From Pseudonocardia sp. ICBG1293 (GTDB taxonomy: Bacteria; Actinomycetota; Actinomycetes; Mycobacteriales; Pseudonocardiaceae), in NCBI RefSeq assembly GCF_020131355.1, contig NZ_JAHLEL010000047.1, forward strand, positions 372,001 through 436,000: a stretch of DNA of 64,000 bases. Reading direction: 5' to 3'. The notes beneath the pieces were generated by a model. The model was not told the DNA's origin and did not search any database. It was given only the letters and a program-made list of their open reading frames with translations. Shown piece after piece: positions 1 through 8,752 of this stretch (the stretch's first letter is position 1; each line of letters begins with the position of its first letter). The translations under genes were made by a program, and so were the position numbers.

Positions 1-1425
1 CGGGATGACGTTGTTGCCGCCGACGGTCAGCCCGTCCACGCCCCACACGCGGCCGTAGGAGTCGCACACCGATTCCCCGTCGTCGGTGGCCCCCATGCGT
101 GTGCTCCCCTGGTAGTGCAGCGAGGAGCCTCCCGGGGCGAACGTGAGATCCTCCGACGATCCACCGAGTGCCTCCGCCGCACGTCGGGCGGTCGACTCCA
201 GCAGCTCGATCGTGGCCCGGTCGCGGTCCGTGAGTGTGTAACGGACGGTCATCGCCGGCATGCCGAACGAGTCGCGGCGGGACCCGCTGAAGGCGACCCG
301 GTCGGAGAACTGCAGATCCTTGGCACCGTAGAACGCGAGGCCGGCGAAGTCCGCACCCGAGAACCAGATGCTGCGGGCGGCCGGATGGACCTGCCCCTGG
401 ATCTCCCGCACACGCGACGAGAACGGGATCAGGACGACTCCGATCGGGCGCCCGGGTGTCCGTCCGCGATCGTCCGACGTGTACGCGCGGGACAACGTGG
501 TCGTGCCGGTCATCTTCAGGTGGTCGTTGAGGTAGCGACCGAGGGTGCGGGGGCGGACGCCCGAGGCGAAGAGCAACTGCGGCGTCCGCAGCGCGTCGGC
601 CGCGACCACGACATGGCGGCAGCGGACCTCGTAGGTCGCTCCGGTGTCCCGGCATTCGAGTTCGACACCGTGGACCGCTCCGTCCTCGATCAGCACCCGA
701 CGCGCGAGGGTGCGAGGTCGCAGCGCGAAACCGGGCACGCGCTCGGCCAGGTCGCCGAGGATGACGGACGGACCCGAGACCTGCGGGCCGTTCCCGTCGA
801 CCACGACGGCCAGAGGCGTCATGGTGACCGGCGAGGCGTCGGGGGCGTCGGCGTCGAACTCGGCCGCCAGAGCCGCCCGCATGCGTTGCAGGAGATCGTC
901 TCCCGGGGCGGGATCGTGGTCGACCGAGAGCAGCCGGTCCGCGACGTCGTATGCCTGGTCCATCTCCTCGGCGGGGATGAAGGGGATACGTTCCGTCCCG
1001 TTCGGACGTGGGCACGAACCCGACCAGTGGATCCCCATCCCCCCGATCCCGCTCGACATGCTGGCAGCGGCCAGACCGAACTCCCCCTCGACCTTGGCTC
1101 CCTCCCCCAGGAGGAACAGACCGGGACGGACGAGCCGGTCGTGGTCGAGGACGGGGTCGAGCGCGGCGGCCTCCCCGGGGTCCCGAACCTCGCTCTGGTC
1201 GACCCCGGACTGCGCCCCCTGGGTGAGCAGGCGGGCCCTCGCGCGTTCCTCCGGCGACATCGTCTGGGTGTGGAGCCCGGGGACCCCGGGGACGCGCGGC
1301 CCCACGTCGACCACGAGGATCCTGCATCCGGGACGAGCGTCGCCGATGATCCGGGCGAACGTGGATCCGACCGGTCCGCTACCGACGACGACGACGTCGA
1401 CGACCTCTGCTGCGGGGTGTGGCAT
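1..1425 (-). CDS. GMC-family FAD oxidoreductase, pyranose-oxidase-like (C-terminus beyond window)
   Basis: This is a flavin-dependent sugar or glycoside oxidase/dehydrogenase of the GMC family; 475 codons lie in the window and the 3' end runs off the left edge. The N-terminus has the dinucleotide-binding GSGPVG at residues 15-20. GGMGIHWSG at 128-136 matches the pyranose 2-oxidase GGMSTHWT motif, whose His carries the covalent flavin. Near the edge LHYQGSTRMG corresponds to the pyranose oxidase HLGGTHRMG catalytic-His block; the following Asn (NPT) would lie outside the window. The ATG at 1425-1423 is 2 nt past the MFS stop, so the two genes are probably translationally coupled. Related actinobacterial enzymes 3-oxidise glycosides. 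The exact substrate cannot be told; the family call is firm. Confidence 0.85.
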   Translation of the reverse strand, partial: MPHPAAEVVDVVVVGSGPVGSTFARIIGDARPGCRILVVDVGPRVPGVPGLHTQTMSPEERARARLLTQGAQSGVDQSEVRDPGEAAALDPVLDHDRLVRPGLFLLGEGAKVEGEFGLAAASMSSGIGGMGIHWSGSCPRPNGTERIPFIPAEEMDQAYDVADRLLSVDHDPAPGDDLLQRMRAALAAEFDADAPDASPVTMTPLAVVVDGNGPQVSGPSVILGDLAERVPGFALRPRTLARRVLIEDGAVHGVELECRDTGATYEVRCRHVVVAADALRTPQLLFASGVRPRTLGRYLNDHLKMTGTTTLSRAYTSDDRGRTPGRPIGVVLIPFSSRVREIQGQVHPAARSIWFSGADFAGLAFYGAKDLQFSDRVAFSGSRRDSFGMPAMTVRYTLTDRDRATIELLESTARRAAEALGGSSEDLTFAPGGSSLHYQGSTRMGATDDGESVCDSYGRVWGVDGLTVGGNNVIP

Positions 1426-1427
1426 CC

Positions 1428-2804
1428 TCACTCCCCGCGGTCCGGCGTCGTCGGGCCGGGGACGGCCGGCCGTGGCTGCCGGTCACGCATCTCCTGCGCC
1501 GCGGCGTCGCCGGGATAGATGCGGTACATCACCGACCACAACACCGCGTTCACCGCGTACGGGACGGAGACGAGCCAGAACATCAGGTACTGGAGGCCGA
1601 TGACGTCACCGAGGAAGCCGAAGACGAGGCTGAACAGTGCCGCCACTCCTCCCTGGACGAACCCCATGATGAGCGCGTAGGCCGTCGCGACGACCGACGG
1701 GGGGACCACGGACCCGATGATCAGCAACATCGCCCCGGGCGGGCCGATCGATGCGATCAGACCGGTCACGAACACGGCGAGGTACACCGCGGGCCCGGTC
1801 CCCCAGTCGACCTGGAACAGCAGGACCGTCGACACCGCATAGCCGATCAGGTAGCCCTGCATCAGGATGATGCGCCCGCGGTGGCCGAACCGGCGCGCGA
1901 ACCGGTCGCCGAGCAGCCCGCCCAGGAAGCTGCTGAGGACATTCCCCAGCATGTACACGGCCATCAGGATCGCGGCGTCCGCGACGCCCCAGCCGCGGGC
2001 GTCGACCCAGAAGGTGACGAAGAAGGCGAAGAGCACCAGACTCGTCGTGAGGCTCACCTGCACCGCCATGAACAGGATGGTGCGGTTGCGGAGCAGGCTC
2101 ACCGCATCACCGATGTTGAACCTCGTCGTCCCGCCGCCGGGTGTCGAGGCCGGGAGAACCCTGCGCACCTCGGGCACGAACAGCAGGACGACGACGCCGG
2201 ACACGACGCTGATGCCCCCCAGGGCGAACAGGCCGTAGCGCCAACCGTTCTCGACGTCGGCGAGTTGGCCGAGGATCGGCGTCCCGATCAACGACGCGGC
2301 CATCATCGTGGTGCGGAGGATGCCGAACGCGCGACCGCGCTCGGCGGAATCGAACATGTCGACGACGAGGCCATTGGCGATCGGCTCGGAGGCGACGGTT
2401 CCCAACACACCGATGGTGTAGAGGACGAAGAGCTGCGTCGCGTTCTGCGCGAAGCCGGCCGCGACCGTCCAGAGTCCCCACAGCCCGGTGGCGATGAACA
2501 GGATCCTCTTGCGTCCGTAGCGATCGGCGAGGGACGCCCACACAGGGCCGAGCACCATGCGGGCGAATCGGCTGATCGCCACCAGAACGCCCAGCGCGCT
2601 GGTCTGCAGCGAGAGCGCGTCGCGGATGACCGGGAAGAGGGTGTTGATCAGCCCGCCCTCGAATCCGTCGACGATGTTCGCGAAGGCCAGAGCGAAGACG
2701 CCCCCTCGACGACCCTTCACCGTGTCGGCACGCGTCTGCGCCGGGTCGTCGGCCGAGGCCGCCCGGGACCGGGGTACCGCCTGCGGTTCGATCGGGTCAG
2801 CCAC
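1428..2804 (-). CDS. MFS transporter, 12-TM
   Basis: A major facilitator permease of about 458 residues with roughly twelve hydrophobic segments. The motif-A-like SLADRYGRKR sits in the loop after TM2, and a second DRFARRFGHRGR lies at the start of the second half. I chose the GTG at 2804 because CAGGAGC lies 5-6 nt upstream; longer upstream starts read into Arg/Pro-rich non-coding sequence. It precedes the pyranose-oxidase-like gene by 2 nt, which suggests it imports that enzyme's substrate (a sugar, glycoside or aromatic glycoside). It is divergent from the GMC fusion gene at 3614. Substrate unknown. Confidence 0.85.
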   Translation of the reverse strand: MADPIEPQAVPRSRAASADDPAQTRADTVKGRRGGVFALAFANIVDGFEGGLINTLFPVIRDALSLQTSALGVLVAISRFARMVLGPVWASLADRYGRKRILFIATGLWGLWTVAAGFAQNATQLFVLYTIGVLGTVASEPIANGLVVDMFDSAERGRAFGILRTTMMAASLIGTPILGQLADVENGWRYGLFALGGISVVSGVVVLLFVPEVRRVLPASTPGGGTTRFNIGDAVSLLRNRTILFMAVQVSLTTSLVLFAFFVTFWVDARGWGVADAAILMAVYMLGNVLSSFLGGLLGDRFARRFGHRGRIILMQGYLIGYAVSTVLLFQVDWGTGPAVYLAVFVTGLIASIGPPGAMLLIIGSVVPPSVVATAYALIMGFVQGGVAALFSLVFGFLGDVIGLQYLMFWLVSVPYAVNAVLWSVMYRIYPGDAAAQEMRDRQPRPAVPGPTTPDRGE

Positions 2805-3348
2805 CGTGTGCTCCTGGGGTCCGTGGTCCGCGCACGAGTGAGCTCCTTCGGTCATCCGGATCGCCACGGCGTCCGACAGCGGGCGGGAACGGGCCGATCG
2901 CGATCGCCCTGCCGCCGGCCGGAGCAGACGAGGCCCCGGCGGGCGAACGCATCGCGTCACGCGGGTCGGTCCCGCCGACCGGGGATGTTCCGGCAGAGCC
3001 GTCGGAGGATCCCGCCGCCCGGTCCCGCGCACGGCCCCTGCCGCGGCCCTCGCGCCGGATCCCACGCCCCTGCATCTCGTGTCCCGGCAGCGCGTCGGCA
3101 CCGCGGGGATGTCCGGCGGTGGGCACCGGTGAGGGCTCGCTCCCGTTGCCGGCCGGTCCGGACGTCGTCGCTCCCGTCCGGGCGACGGCCGTCACGCAGC
3201 ACGCGGATCCGGTCCGGGGTGGACGGCACGGGTGCGGCATCACGACCCCGACGCCCCGACCGGCGGTGCCGGAGCGGCGAGTGGCCCGCGCCGTCGTCGT
3301 GCTGTCGTCTGTGACACGGACCTCAGCGTGGCCAGACCGACTGACGTC

Positions 3349-3362
3349 GTCAATCGATTGCC
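3349..3362. promoter_or_regulatory. candidate LacI-family operator 1
   Basis: GTCAATCGATTGCC contains the perfect 10-bp palindrome CAATCGATTG with near-symmetric flanks. It is the same half-site (GGCAAtcg) as the site 165 nt downstream and resembles the TGGCAATCGATTGCCA type used by LacI-family sugar repressors. No lacI gene is in the window, so the regulator is inferred. Confidence 0.45.
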
Positions 3363-3513
3363 AGTTGTTCCAGTGCCCCGCGCAACGGATGCTCCGCGAT
3401 CGACGAGTACCGGCCGGTCGCATCGACCGTCGATCCGGACTACGGCTACCGGAACAGTAACGACCACCCGGGAACGGAAGCATCCGGACCTGCCACGCCA
3501 CGACGTCGACGGC

Positions 3514-3531
3514 TTGGCAATCGGTTGCCGA
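3514..3531. promoter_or_regulatory. candidate LacI-family operator 2
   Basis: TTGGCAATCGGTTGCCGA holds the inverted repeat GGCAA-TCGG-TTGCC, 83 nt upstream of the GTG of the GMC fusion gene. It shares its half-site with operator 1. The pairing of two such sites in one divergent promoter region supports repressor binding or looping, which is an inference. Confidence 0.5.
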
Positions 3532-3613
3532 CACTGTCCTGCGTGCGTACTGTCGCCCGATGCCGAGCACGCCCGGAATCGGGCGTGTCGCGCCCGCCAA
3601 CGATGGAGGTCCC

Positions 3614-5745
3614 GTGTCCGAACCGCTGCCGTCGCCGACTCCGCTCGCAGGCTTCACCGGCGATCAGATGCGGGCTCTCGCGGCTCTCGTCGACGTGATC
3701 GTCCCCGAGGACGAGGACCCCGGTGGCTGGGACGGCGGGGTCGCACGACTGCTCCACGAGCACTCCCAGGGCTTCCTGTCCTGGGCCGTCGCACCGCTGA
3801 AGGCTGCGGTCGCCGCGGCGGAGGACGAGGCGATGACGGTCGCGGGGGTGGGGTACGCCGAGCTCGGTCCCCGCGAACGGCGGGCCGTCGTCGACCGCCT
3901 GGTGGAGCGCGAGGGCGCCACGGACCGACCGGCGCCCGGGATGCCGAGCACCATCGACCGGGACTCGGCCACGCCGGTCGCCGCACTCGCGCGCGTCGCC
4001 TTCGAGGGCTACTACGGCAACACGTCAGAACCTGCGGGGTGGACGGTCGCGAACTTCACCCCGGTGCCCGACGACGTGACCCCCGTGGATCCCGACCCGC
4101 CGGCGGGCGTCGGTCCCGGTTCCCTCGCCCGCCACTACGACGCCGTCGTCGTGGGGCCGGGGCCGGAGGGGGTGTCGTCGCCGCCGAGCTGGCGGAGAAC
4201 GGTCGGAGCGTCCTCGTCGTCGAACGGGCGCGCGGGCATCGGAACAGCGAGCTACGGGGCAATCATCTGCAGGGCAAGCGCGAACAGGACTACGACACCA
4301 CGGCCGGCCCCGGGCCGGGCAGTCCCCGCGTGCTGGAACTGGCGGACGGCACCGTCTCGGTGACGCGCGGCGACCGGAACGGTCTCGCCTACGGCCTGGT
4401 CGCCATGACCGTCGGGGGCGGGACCAGGCTCTGGCAGGCGATGTCGTGGCGCTTCTTCCCCGAGGACTTCCGGATGGCCTCGGAGTACGGCCGCCCCGAG
4501 GCGTCCACGCTCGCGGACTGGCCCATCTCCTACGACGACCTGGCCCCCTACTACGACCGGGTGGAGTGGGAGCTCGGAGTGGCGGGTGACGGCACCGGGG
4601 TCCTGGGTGCACGCACGCCGCGGACCCGCGGCTACCCGATGCCGGCGCTCCCCTCCGACAGCACCAGGGACGTCCTCGCCGGTGCGGCCGGACGCCTGGG
4701 CTGGGGCTCGACCGCGATCCCCTTCGCCATCAACTCGGTCCCCCGCGCCGGACGGGCAGCGTGCGTGAGGTGCTCGCAGTGCATCGGCCACGCATGCCCG
4801 GTGGACGCGAAGAACGGTACGCACAACACGTTCCTCCCGCGAGCACTCGCCACCGGTCGGACCGACCTGATCACGGCATCGCAGGTCGTCGAGATCGTCC
4901 ACGACGGACGCGGGCGGGCCTCCGGAGTACGTCTGATCACCGAGTCCGAGTCGGGCCCGGTGGAGACCACCGTGCGCGCGGACGTGGTCGTGGTCTCCGC
5001 AGGCGCCCTGGAGACACCGCGACTCCTGCTGGCCTCGGGCCTGGGCAACGACTGGGTCGGCCGCAACCACCACTCGCACGCCGGGGCGTTCGCAGTCGCT
5101 CGGGAGTCGCCCGAGGGTGCGAAGACCGATCTCGGACCGGGACACTCGGTCGCGACCCTCGACTTCGTGCACCGCGACCACGAGGGATGGGGCGGTGGCG
5201 TGCTCTACGACCTGATCCCCCCGTATCCGCTCGCCCGCGCGACGGCGGCGGGCAACGATCCGGAGGTCGGCTACGGGGCGGCCCACAAGGCCGCGATGCG
5301 ACGGCGCAACCTTCCCCTCGGGGCCATGTCGATGGTGCAGGAGATCCCCCACGAGTTCACCCGGATCACCCTGGACCCGACCCTCGTGGACCGCCACGGC
5401 ATGCCCGCGCTCCGCGCCAGGTACGCGCCCCATCCGGCGTCCCAGGAGGCGGCCGACTACATGAAGGTGCACGCACGGCGATGGATCGAGGAAGCCGGCG
5501 GGCGACGCGTGACGGCGCTCGCCGGGGCGGGCATGCCGCAGGGCAGCGAGCACTCCGCAGGGACCGTCCGGTTCGGGACCGACCCCGCCGTCGCGGCGTG
5601 TGACGAGCGCGGACTGCTCTTCGGCACGGACAACGTCTACGTCGCCGACGCGTCGCTGCACCCGACCAACGGAGGCTTCAATCCCGGCCTGACCGTCATG
5701 GCCAACTCCCTGCGCGTCGGTCGGCTCCTGGCGGAGAGGTGGTGA
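3614..5745 (+). CDS. fusion of gluconate 2-dehydrogenase subunit-3-like domain and GMC oxidoreductase (apparent frameshift)
   Basis: Residues 1 to about 175 form a gluconate 2-dehydrogenase subunit-3-like domain (LVDVIVPEDEDPGG near residue 25). A GMC flavoprotein domain follows, with VVVGAGAGGGVVAAELAE as FAD site, the cysteine cluster CVRCSQCIGHACPVDAKNGT seen in membrane-associated gluconate/sorbose-type dehydrogenases, and a C-terminal NGGFNPGLTVMANSLR block. The two parts lie in different frames: the run GGGG at 4153-4156 appears to lack one G, since adding it restores VVVGAGAG. The start is GTG at 3614 with GGAGG just upstream. A paralogue lies at 19393. This may be a real mutation or a homopolymer sequencing error; the rest looks intact. 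The likely role is periplasmic or membrane-linked sugar/glycoside oxidation, perhaps at C3. Confidence 0.8.
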
Positions 5746-5776
5746 CCGGGTCGTCGCCGGCGCCGGCGGAGCCCGC

Positions 5777-6568
5777 TCACCTCAGGCGTTGCGCTGCGAC
5801 GCCCCGGGCCAGCATGTTGAGGGCGCCCAGACCCTCCAACGCCAACCCGTAACCCAGGCCCTCGTCGATGAGCCGTTTGTACCGCTGGGTCAGCACCACC
5901 CGGGTGTACCGGGCGACGACCGGGTCCAGCGCAGCGAGGCGGCGGGCATGCTCCATGGCCCGCCCCAGGAGCTGTTCGGGCGGCAGCACCTCGTTGACGA
6001 CCCCCAGCCGCAGCGCCTCCTGCGCATCGAGCGTCTGCCCGGTGAGCAGGAAGTAGCGGCCACGGTTGATGCCGAGGAGCTCCAACCACACGATGTGGAC
6101 CCCGTCGCCCGGCACGGTGCCGTAGGGCACGTGCGGAGAGTCCTGGAAGGTCGCCGTCGAGGAGGCCAGCGTGATGTCGGACATGACGGCGAGCTCGGCG
6201 TGGACGGTGGCCGGACCGTTCACGGCAGCGATGACCGGTACCTCGATGTCGAGCAGACGGCGCAGCATCCGCTTGCCGTCGAAGTAGACGGACTCGTCCC
6301 AGTCCTGCGGGTTCCGGATGTGGACGTCGTAGGCCATCCGGTCCATGAAGCTGTCCCCGGTGCCGGTGATGATCACAACTCGGTTGTCCCGGTCGTCACC
6401 GATGGCGGCGAAGGCACGGCACCAGTCGTGGTGGTGCGCAGCGGTGTAGGTGACCGCCGTCCCGGCGTCGGCACCGTGCAGCCGGACCACCAGGATCCCG
6501 TCGGCGTCGCGGCTGATCGCCATGGTGGGGAAGGCGTCGAAGTAGTCCGGACGCTCGTCGGTGGTCAT
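5777..6568 (-). CDS. crotonase-fold hydrolase, 6-oxocamphor-hydrolase-like
   Basis: An enoyl-CoA hydratase/isomerase superfamily protein of 263 residues. The stretch WDE...IEVPVIAAVNGPATVHAEL and the later VPGDGVH...NRGRYFLLTGQ...A...GVVNEVL closely follow Rhodococcus 6-oxocamphor hydrolase, which cleaves a cyclic beta-diketone by a retro-Claisen reaction without CoA. His123, His146 and Asp155 fall one residue from the catalytic His122, His145 and Asp154 of that enzyme. The start is ATG at 6568 behind GGAGGGAG. It converges on the GMC fusion gene (32 nt apart) and lies 88 nt downstream of a TetR gene on the same strand, with a palindrome between. I infer a beta-diketone hydrolase in terpenoid or alicyclic catabolism; an ordinary CoA crotonase is less likely. 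Confidence 0.8.
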   Translation of the reverse strand: MTTDERPDYFDAFPTMAISRDADGILVVRLHGADAGTAVTYTAAHHHDWCRAFAAIGDDRDNRVVIITGTGDSFMDRMAYDVHIRNPQDWDESVYFDGKRMLRRLLDIEVPVIAAVNGPATVHAELAVMSDITLASSTATFQDSPHVPYGTVPGDGVHIVWLELLGINRGRYFLLTGQTLDAQEALRLGVVNEVLPPEQLLGRAMEHARRLAALDPVVARYTRVVLTQRYKRLIDEGLGYGLALEGLGALNMLARGVAAQRLR

Positions 6569-6608
6569 GGGGAACTCCCTCCGGCCGCGCGAGCGGCCGC
6601 CGTTCGAA

Positions 6609-6627
6609 TTCATGCACCTGGTGCAGA
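6609..6627. promoter_or_regulatory. palindromic operator upstream of the crotonase gene
   Basis: Read toward the crotonase gene the site is TCTGCAC-CAG-GTGCATGAA, a perfect 5+5 inverted repeat 41 nt before its start codon. The same sequence, differing only in the central three bases, occurs at 25002-25020 before an SDR gene. The shared flanks beyond the palindrome argue for one regulator; the neighbouring TetR protein is a natural candidate. Confidence 0.55.
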
Positions 6628-6656
6628 TTCTACCGGAGCGCCGGCCTGTCGGGCGG

Positions 6657-7244
6657 CTACTCGCGCAGCGTCAGGGCCGCGATACCGCTGCTGATGTCGC
6701 GCTCCGGGTCGGGGGCGTCACCGGCCGCCCACCACATCAGGGCTTCGTACGCGGCAGCCGCGACCCCACCGGCGATGCACCGGCACGTCAGCTCGCCCCG
6801 CACGCGTGTCCGGAGGTGATCCAGTACGACGGCTCGACAGGCCGCGACGACGACCTGGCCCACCGCGGCCGTGTCCGGATGGGCCGAGACCACCCGCAGT
6901 CGGGCCCTGGCCAGTGCGAGCCCGTCCTCGCCGAGATCGTCGAGGGCACGGACGAAGCCGGAGGTGAGCACGTCGGTGAGTGCGGCGCCCTGCCCGGACG
7001 GCCGCATCAGATGGCGGCGGAGGCGGTCGACGTAGAACTCGTGGCCGGACCACAGCAGCTCCGCCTTCGTGGCGAAGTGGTTGAACAGGCTGCGCCGGCT
7101 GATGCCCGCGGCCGACGCCACGTCGTCCATGCTCACCGACTCGTATCCGCGTTCGGTGAACAGGTCGACGGCGGACCGGGCGACACGGGTGATGTCGACC
7201 TCGCGCGGGCGCCCCGGGGGCCGGGCTGTCATGATCCCCATCAT
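6657..7244 (-). CDS. TetR/AcrR family transcriptional regulator
   Basis: A 195-residue TetR-type repressor. The N-terminal HTH domain covers residues 15-60 (ARSAVDLFTERGYESVSMDD, then AGISRRSLFNHFATKAEL). The C-terminal ligand domain is alpha-helical and ends with a WW-containing helix. Three closely spaced ATGs (7244, 7241, 7232) are possible starts behind a GAGGGGG stretch. It is divergent from the membrane-protein gene at 7368 and upstream of the crotonase on the same strand, so it may control both. The ligand is unknown. Confidence 0.88.
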   Translation of the reverse strand: MMGIMTARPPGRPREVDITRVARSAVDLFTERGYESVSMDDVASAAGISRRSLFNHFATKAELLWSGHEFYVDRLRRHLMRPSGQGAALTDVLTSGFVRALDDLGEDGLALARARLRVVSAHPDTAAVGQVVVAACRAVVLDHLRTRVRGELTCRCIAGGVAAAAYEALMWWAAGDAPDPERDISSGIAALTLRE

Positions 7245-7367
7245 TCCCCCTCACCCGGAGCGCCTCCAGCCGCCGTGCACCGCGTGTGCCGGACAGACGG
7301 GTCGGATCGAGATGCATCACACGAGCACGCGCCCGCTCCACCCGGGTCGCAGCCGGATACTGGAACG

Positions 7368-8474
7368 GTGGACCCGACCACCGATCGCTCCCCCGCCCTC
7401 CGCCCGGCCGCCGGGGCCCGCCGAGCGTCCGTGGCCGTCGGTCTGGCCCTGACGAGCGGCACGACGCTCGGTCTGCTGTGGTTCCGGGGGCAACAGGTCC
7501 CGCTGCTCGGGACCATGTCCGTGGGAGTACTGGCGGCCGCCACGACCGGGGTGGTCGGGATGTGGGCGTTCGTCATGTCCTACCTCGACGGCGTCGGCGC
7601 CCGCCGGTTCCGGGACCGTCCGGGCCCACGGCGGTTGGTGGTCGACACCCTGCTGCTGACGGCCGCGACGGTCGGTGTGGCGATCCTGCTGATCGGCGGC
7701 GTGTTCGGGGTCCTGCACCACGCGTTCCGGGAGATGCGACTCGAGCCGGTCGGTGCGGCCCTCCTCGGGGCGGGTGCCGCGGCCGTCGCCTGCGCCTCGA
7801 TCAGCGCCGTGGCGTCGTCGATGACCGCCCGCGCACTGTCCGCGCTCCTGATCCTCCTGGCGACCAGCGGGGTCCTGGCCAGCATGCTGTCCGCACCCGA
7901 CCCGCTGTGGTGGCAACGCAACCTGAGCGAACTCGGTGCGGGATCGGACTTCTCGGCGGTGGCGTTCAACGCCACGCTGATCGCCACGGGCATGGCCGTG
8001 ACCGCCCTGTCCGGATACGTCGAGACGGACCTCCGGAACCATCCGGGTCCGATCGCCGCACTCTCCGTGCGGGTGGTGCGCACCTGGCTGATCGCGATCG
8101 GGGCGCTGCTCGCCGGCGTGGGCCTGGTGCCCGTCTCCGCCGCCGACACCGTGCACACGGTCATCGCGAGCATCATGGGAGTGGGGTTCGTCGCGCTGGT
8201 CGCCGCCACACCGTTCCTGCTCCCGGCGTTGCCGCGATGGTTCCACCGGGCCTCGGTCGCGGTCGTGGTCGCCTTCGGTGCCGCCGTCCTGCTGATGTGG
8301 CCCGCCCGCTACCTCAACCTCACGGGAGTGGAGGTCGTGGGGGCGGGAGCCCTCATGGCGTGGGTCGTGCTGCTCGCACGCGCGACCACCCCGTCCACCC
8401 CGATCCGCGACGAGGGCGGTGCGCCGCGACCCGACTCCCGGGACGCGGCCCGGCAGGTGCCCGGCATCGCCTGA
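7368..8474 (+). CDS. multi-pass membrane protein, possibly DUF998-like
   Basis: A 368-residue integral membrane protein with about nine to ten hydrophobic segments spread along its length. One internal segment, RNLSELGAGSDFSAVAFN, resembles the loop-plus-helix typical of the poorly characterised DUF998 family; that assignment is tentative. I chose GTG at 7368 because the first TM begins about 20 residues later and upstream translation is low-complexity. No clear ribosome site precedes it, so it may be leaderless. It is divergent from the TetR gene and is followed by a strong hairpin. No function assigned. Confidence 0.65.
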   Translation: MDPTTDRSPALRPAAGARRASVAVGLALTSGTTLGLLWFRGQQVPLLGTMSVGVLAAATTGVVGMWAFVMSYLDGVGARRFRDRPGPRRLVVDTLLLTAATVGVAILLIGGVFGVLHHAFREMRLEPVGAALLGAGAAAVACASISAVASSMTARALSALLILLATSGVLASMLSAPDPLWWQRNLSELGAGSDFSAVAFNATLIATGMAVTALSGYVETDLRNHPGPIAALSVRVVRTWLIAIGALLAGVGLVPVSAADTVHTVIASIMGVGFVALVAATPFLLPALPRWFHRASVAVVVAFGAAVLLMWPARYLNLTGVEVVGAGALMAWVVLLARATTPSTPIRDEGGAPRPDSRDAARQVPGIA

Positions 8475-8632
8475 GGACCGACCGGGGTCCCGGCCCGCTC
8501 CTCCGTCGTCGGGGGTGTGGACCGCCGACCTGGATCAGCCCCGGGTGCCGGGGGTTCGGGGCGTCGCACCGGTTCACCGGCGGCCCGGTCGAGGTGGCGC
8601 AGCCCGTCGAACCGACGACACGTGGGACGAGG

Positions 8633-8694
8633 AAGGCCTCCCGGGCGTGGCGGAGCGGTTCCTCGACAGCTCCACGCCACGCCCGGCAGGCCTT
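8633..8694. terminator. bidirectional terminator hairpin
   Basis: AAGGCCTCCCGGGCGTGGCG at 8633-8652 pairs with CGCCACGCCCGGCAGGCCTT at 8675-8694, a 20-bp stem with one mismatch and a 22-nt loop. It lies between the ends of two convergent genes (stop at 8474 on plus, stop at 8753 on minus), so it probably serves both. Confidence 0.75.
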
Positions 8695-8752
8695 CGTGCC
8701 CCCACGGATCGGCTCGCGTCCTCACACGGATCCCGACCGCCGTGCCCGGACG

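Larger units (their letters stand above)
2805..3613. other. 809-nt divergent intergenic region
   Basis: I see no credible gene here: open frames in this stretch are Arg/Pro/Gly-rich, lack start-site signals and match no family I know. The right half is less GC-rich and holds two LacI-type palindromes (listed separately), consistent with a shared control region for the divergent MFS/GMC pair and the GMC fusion gene. Confidence 0.5.
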
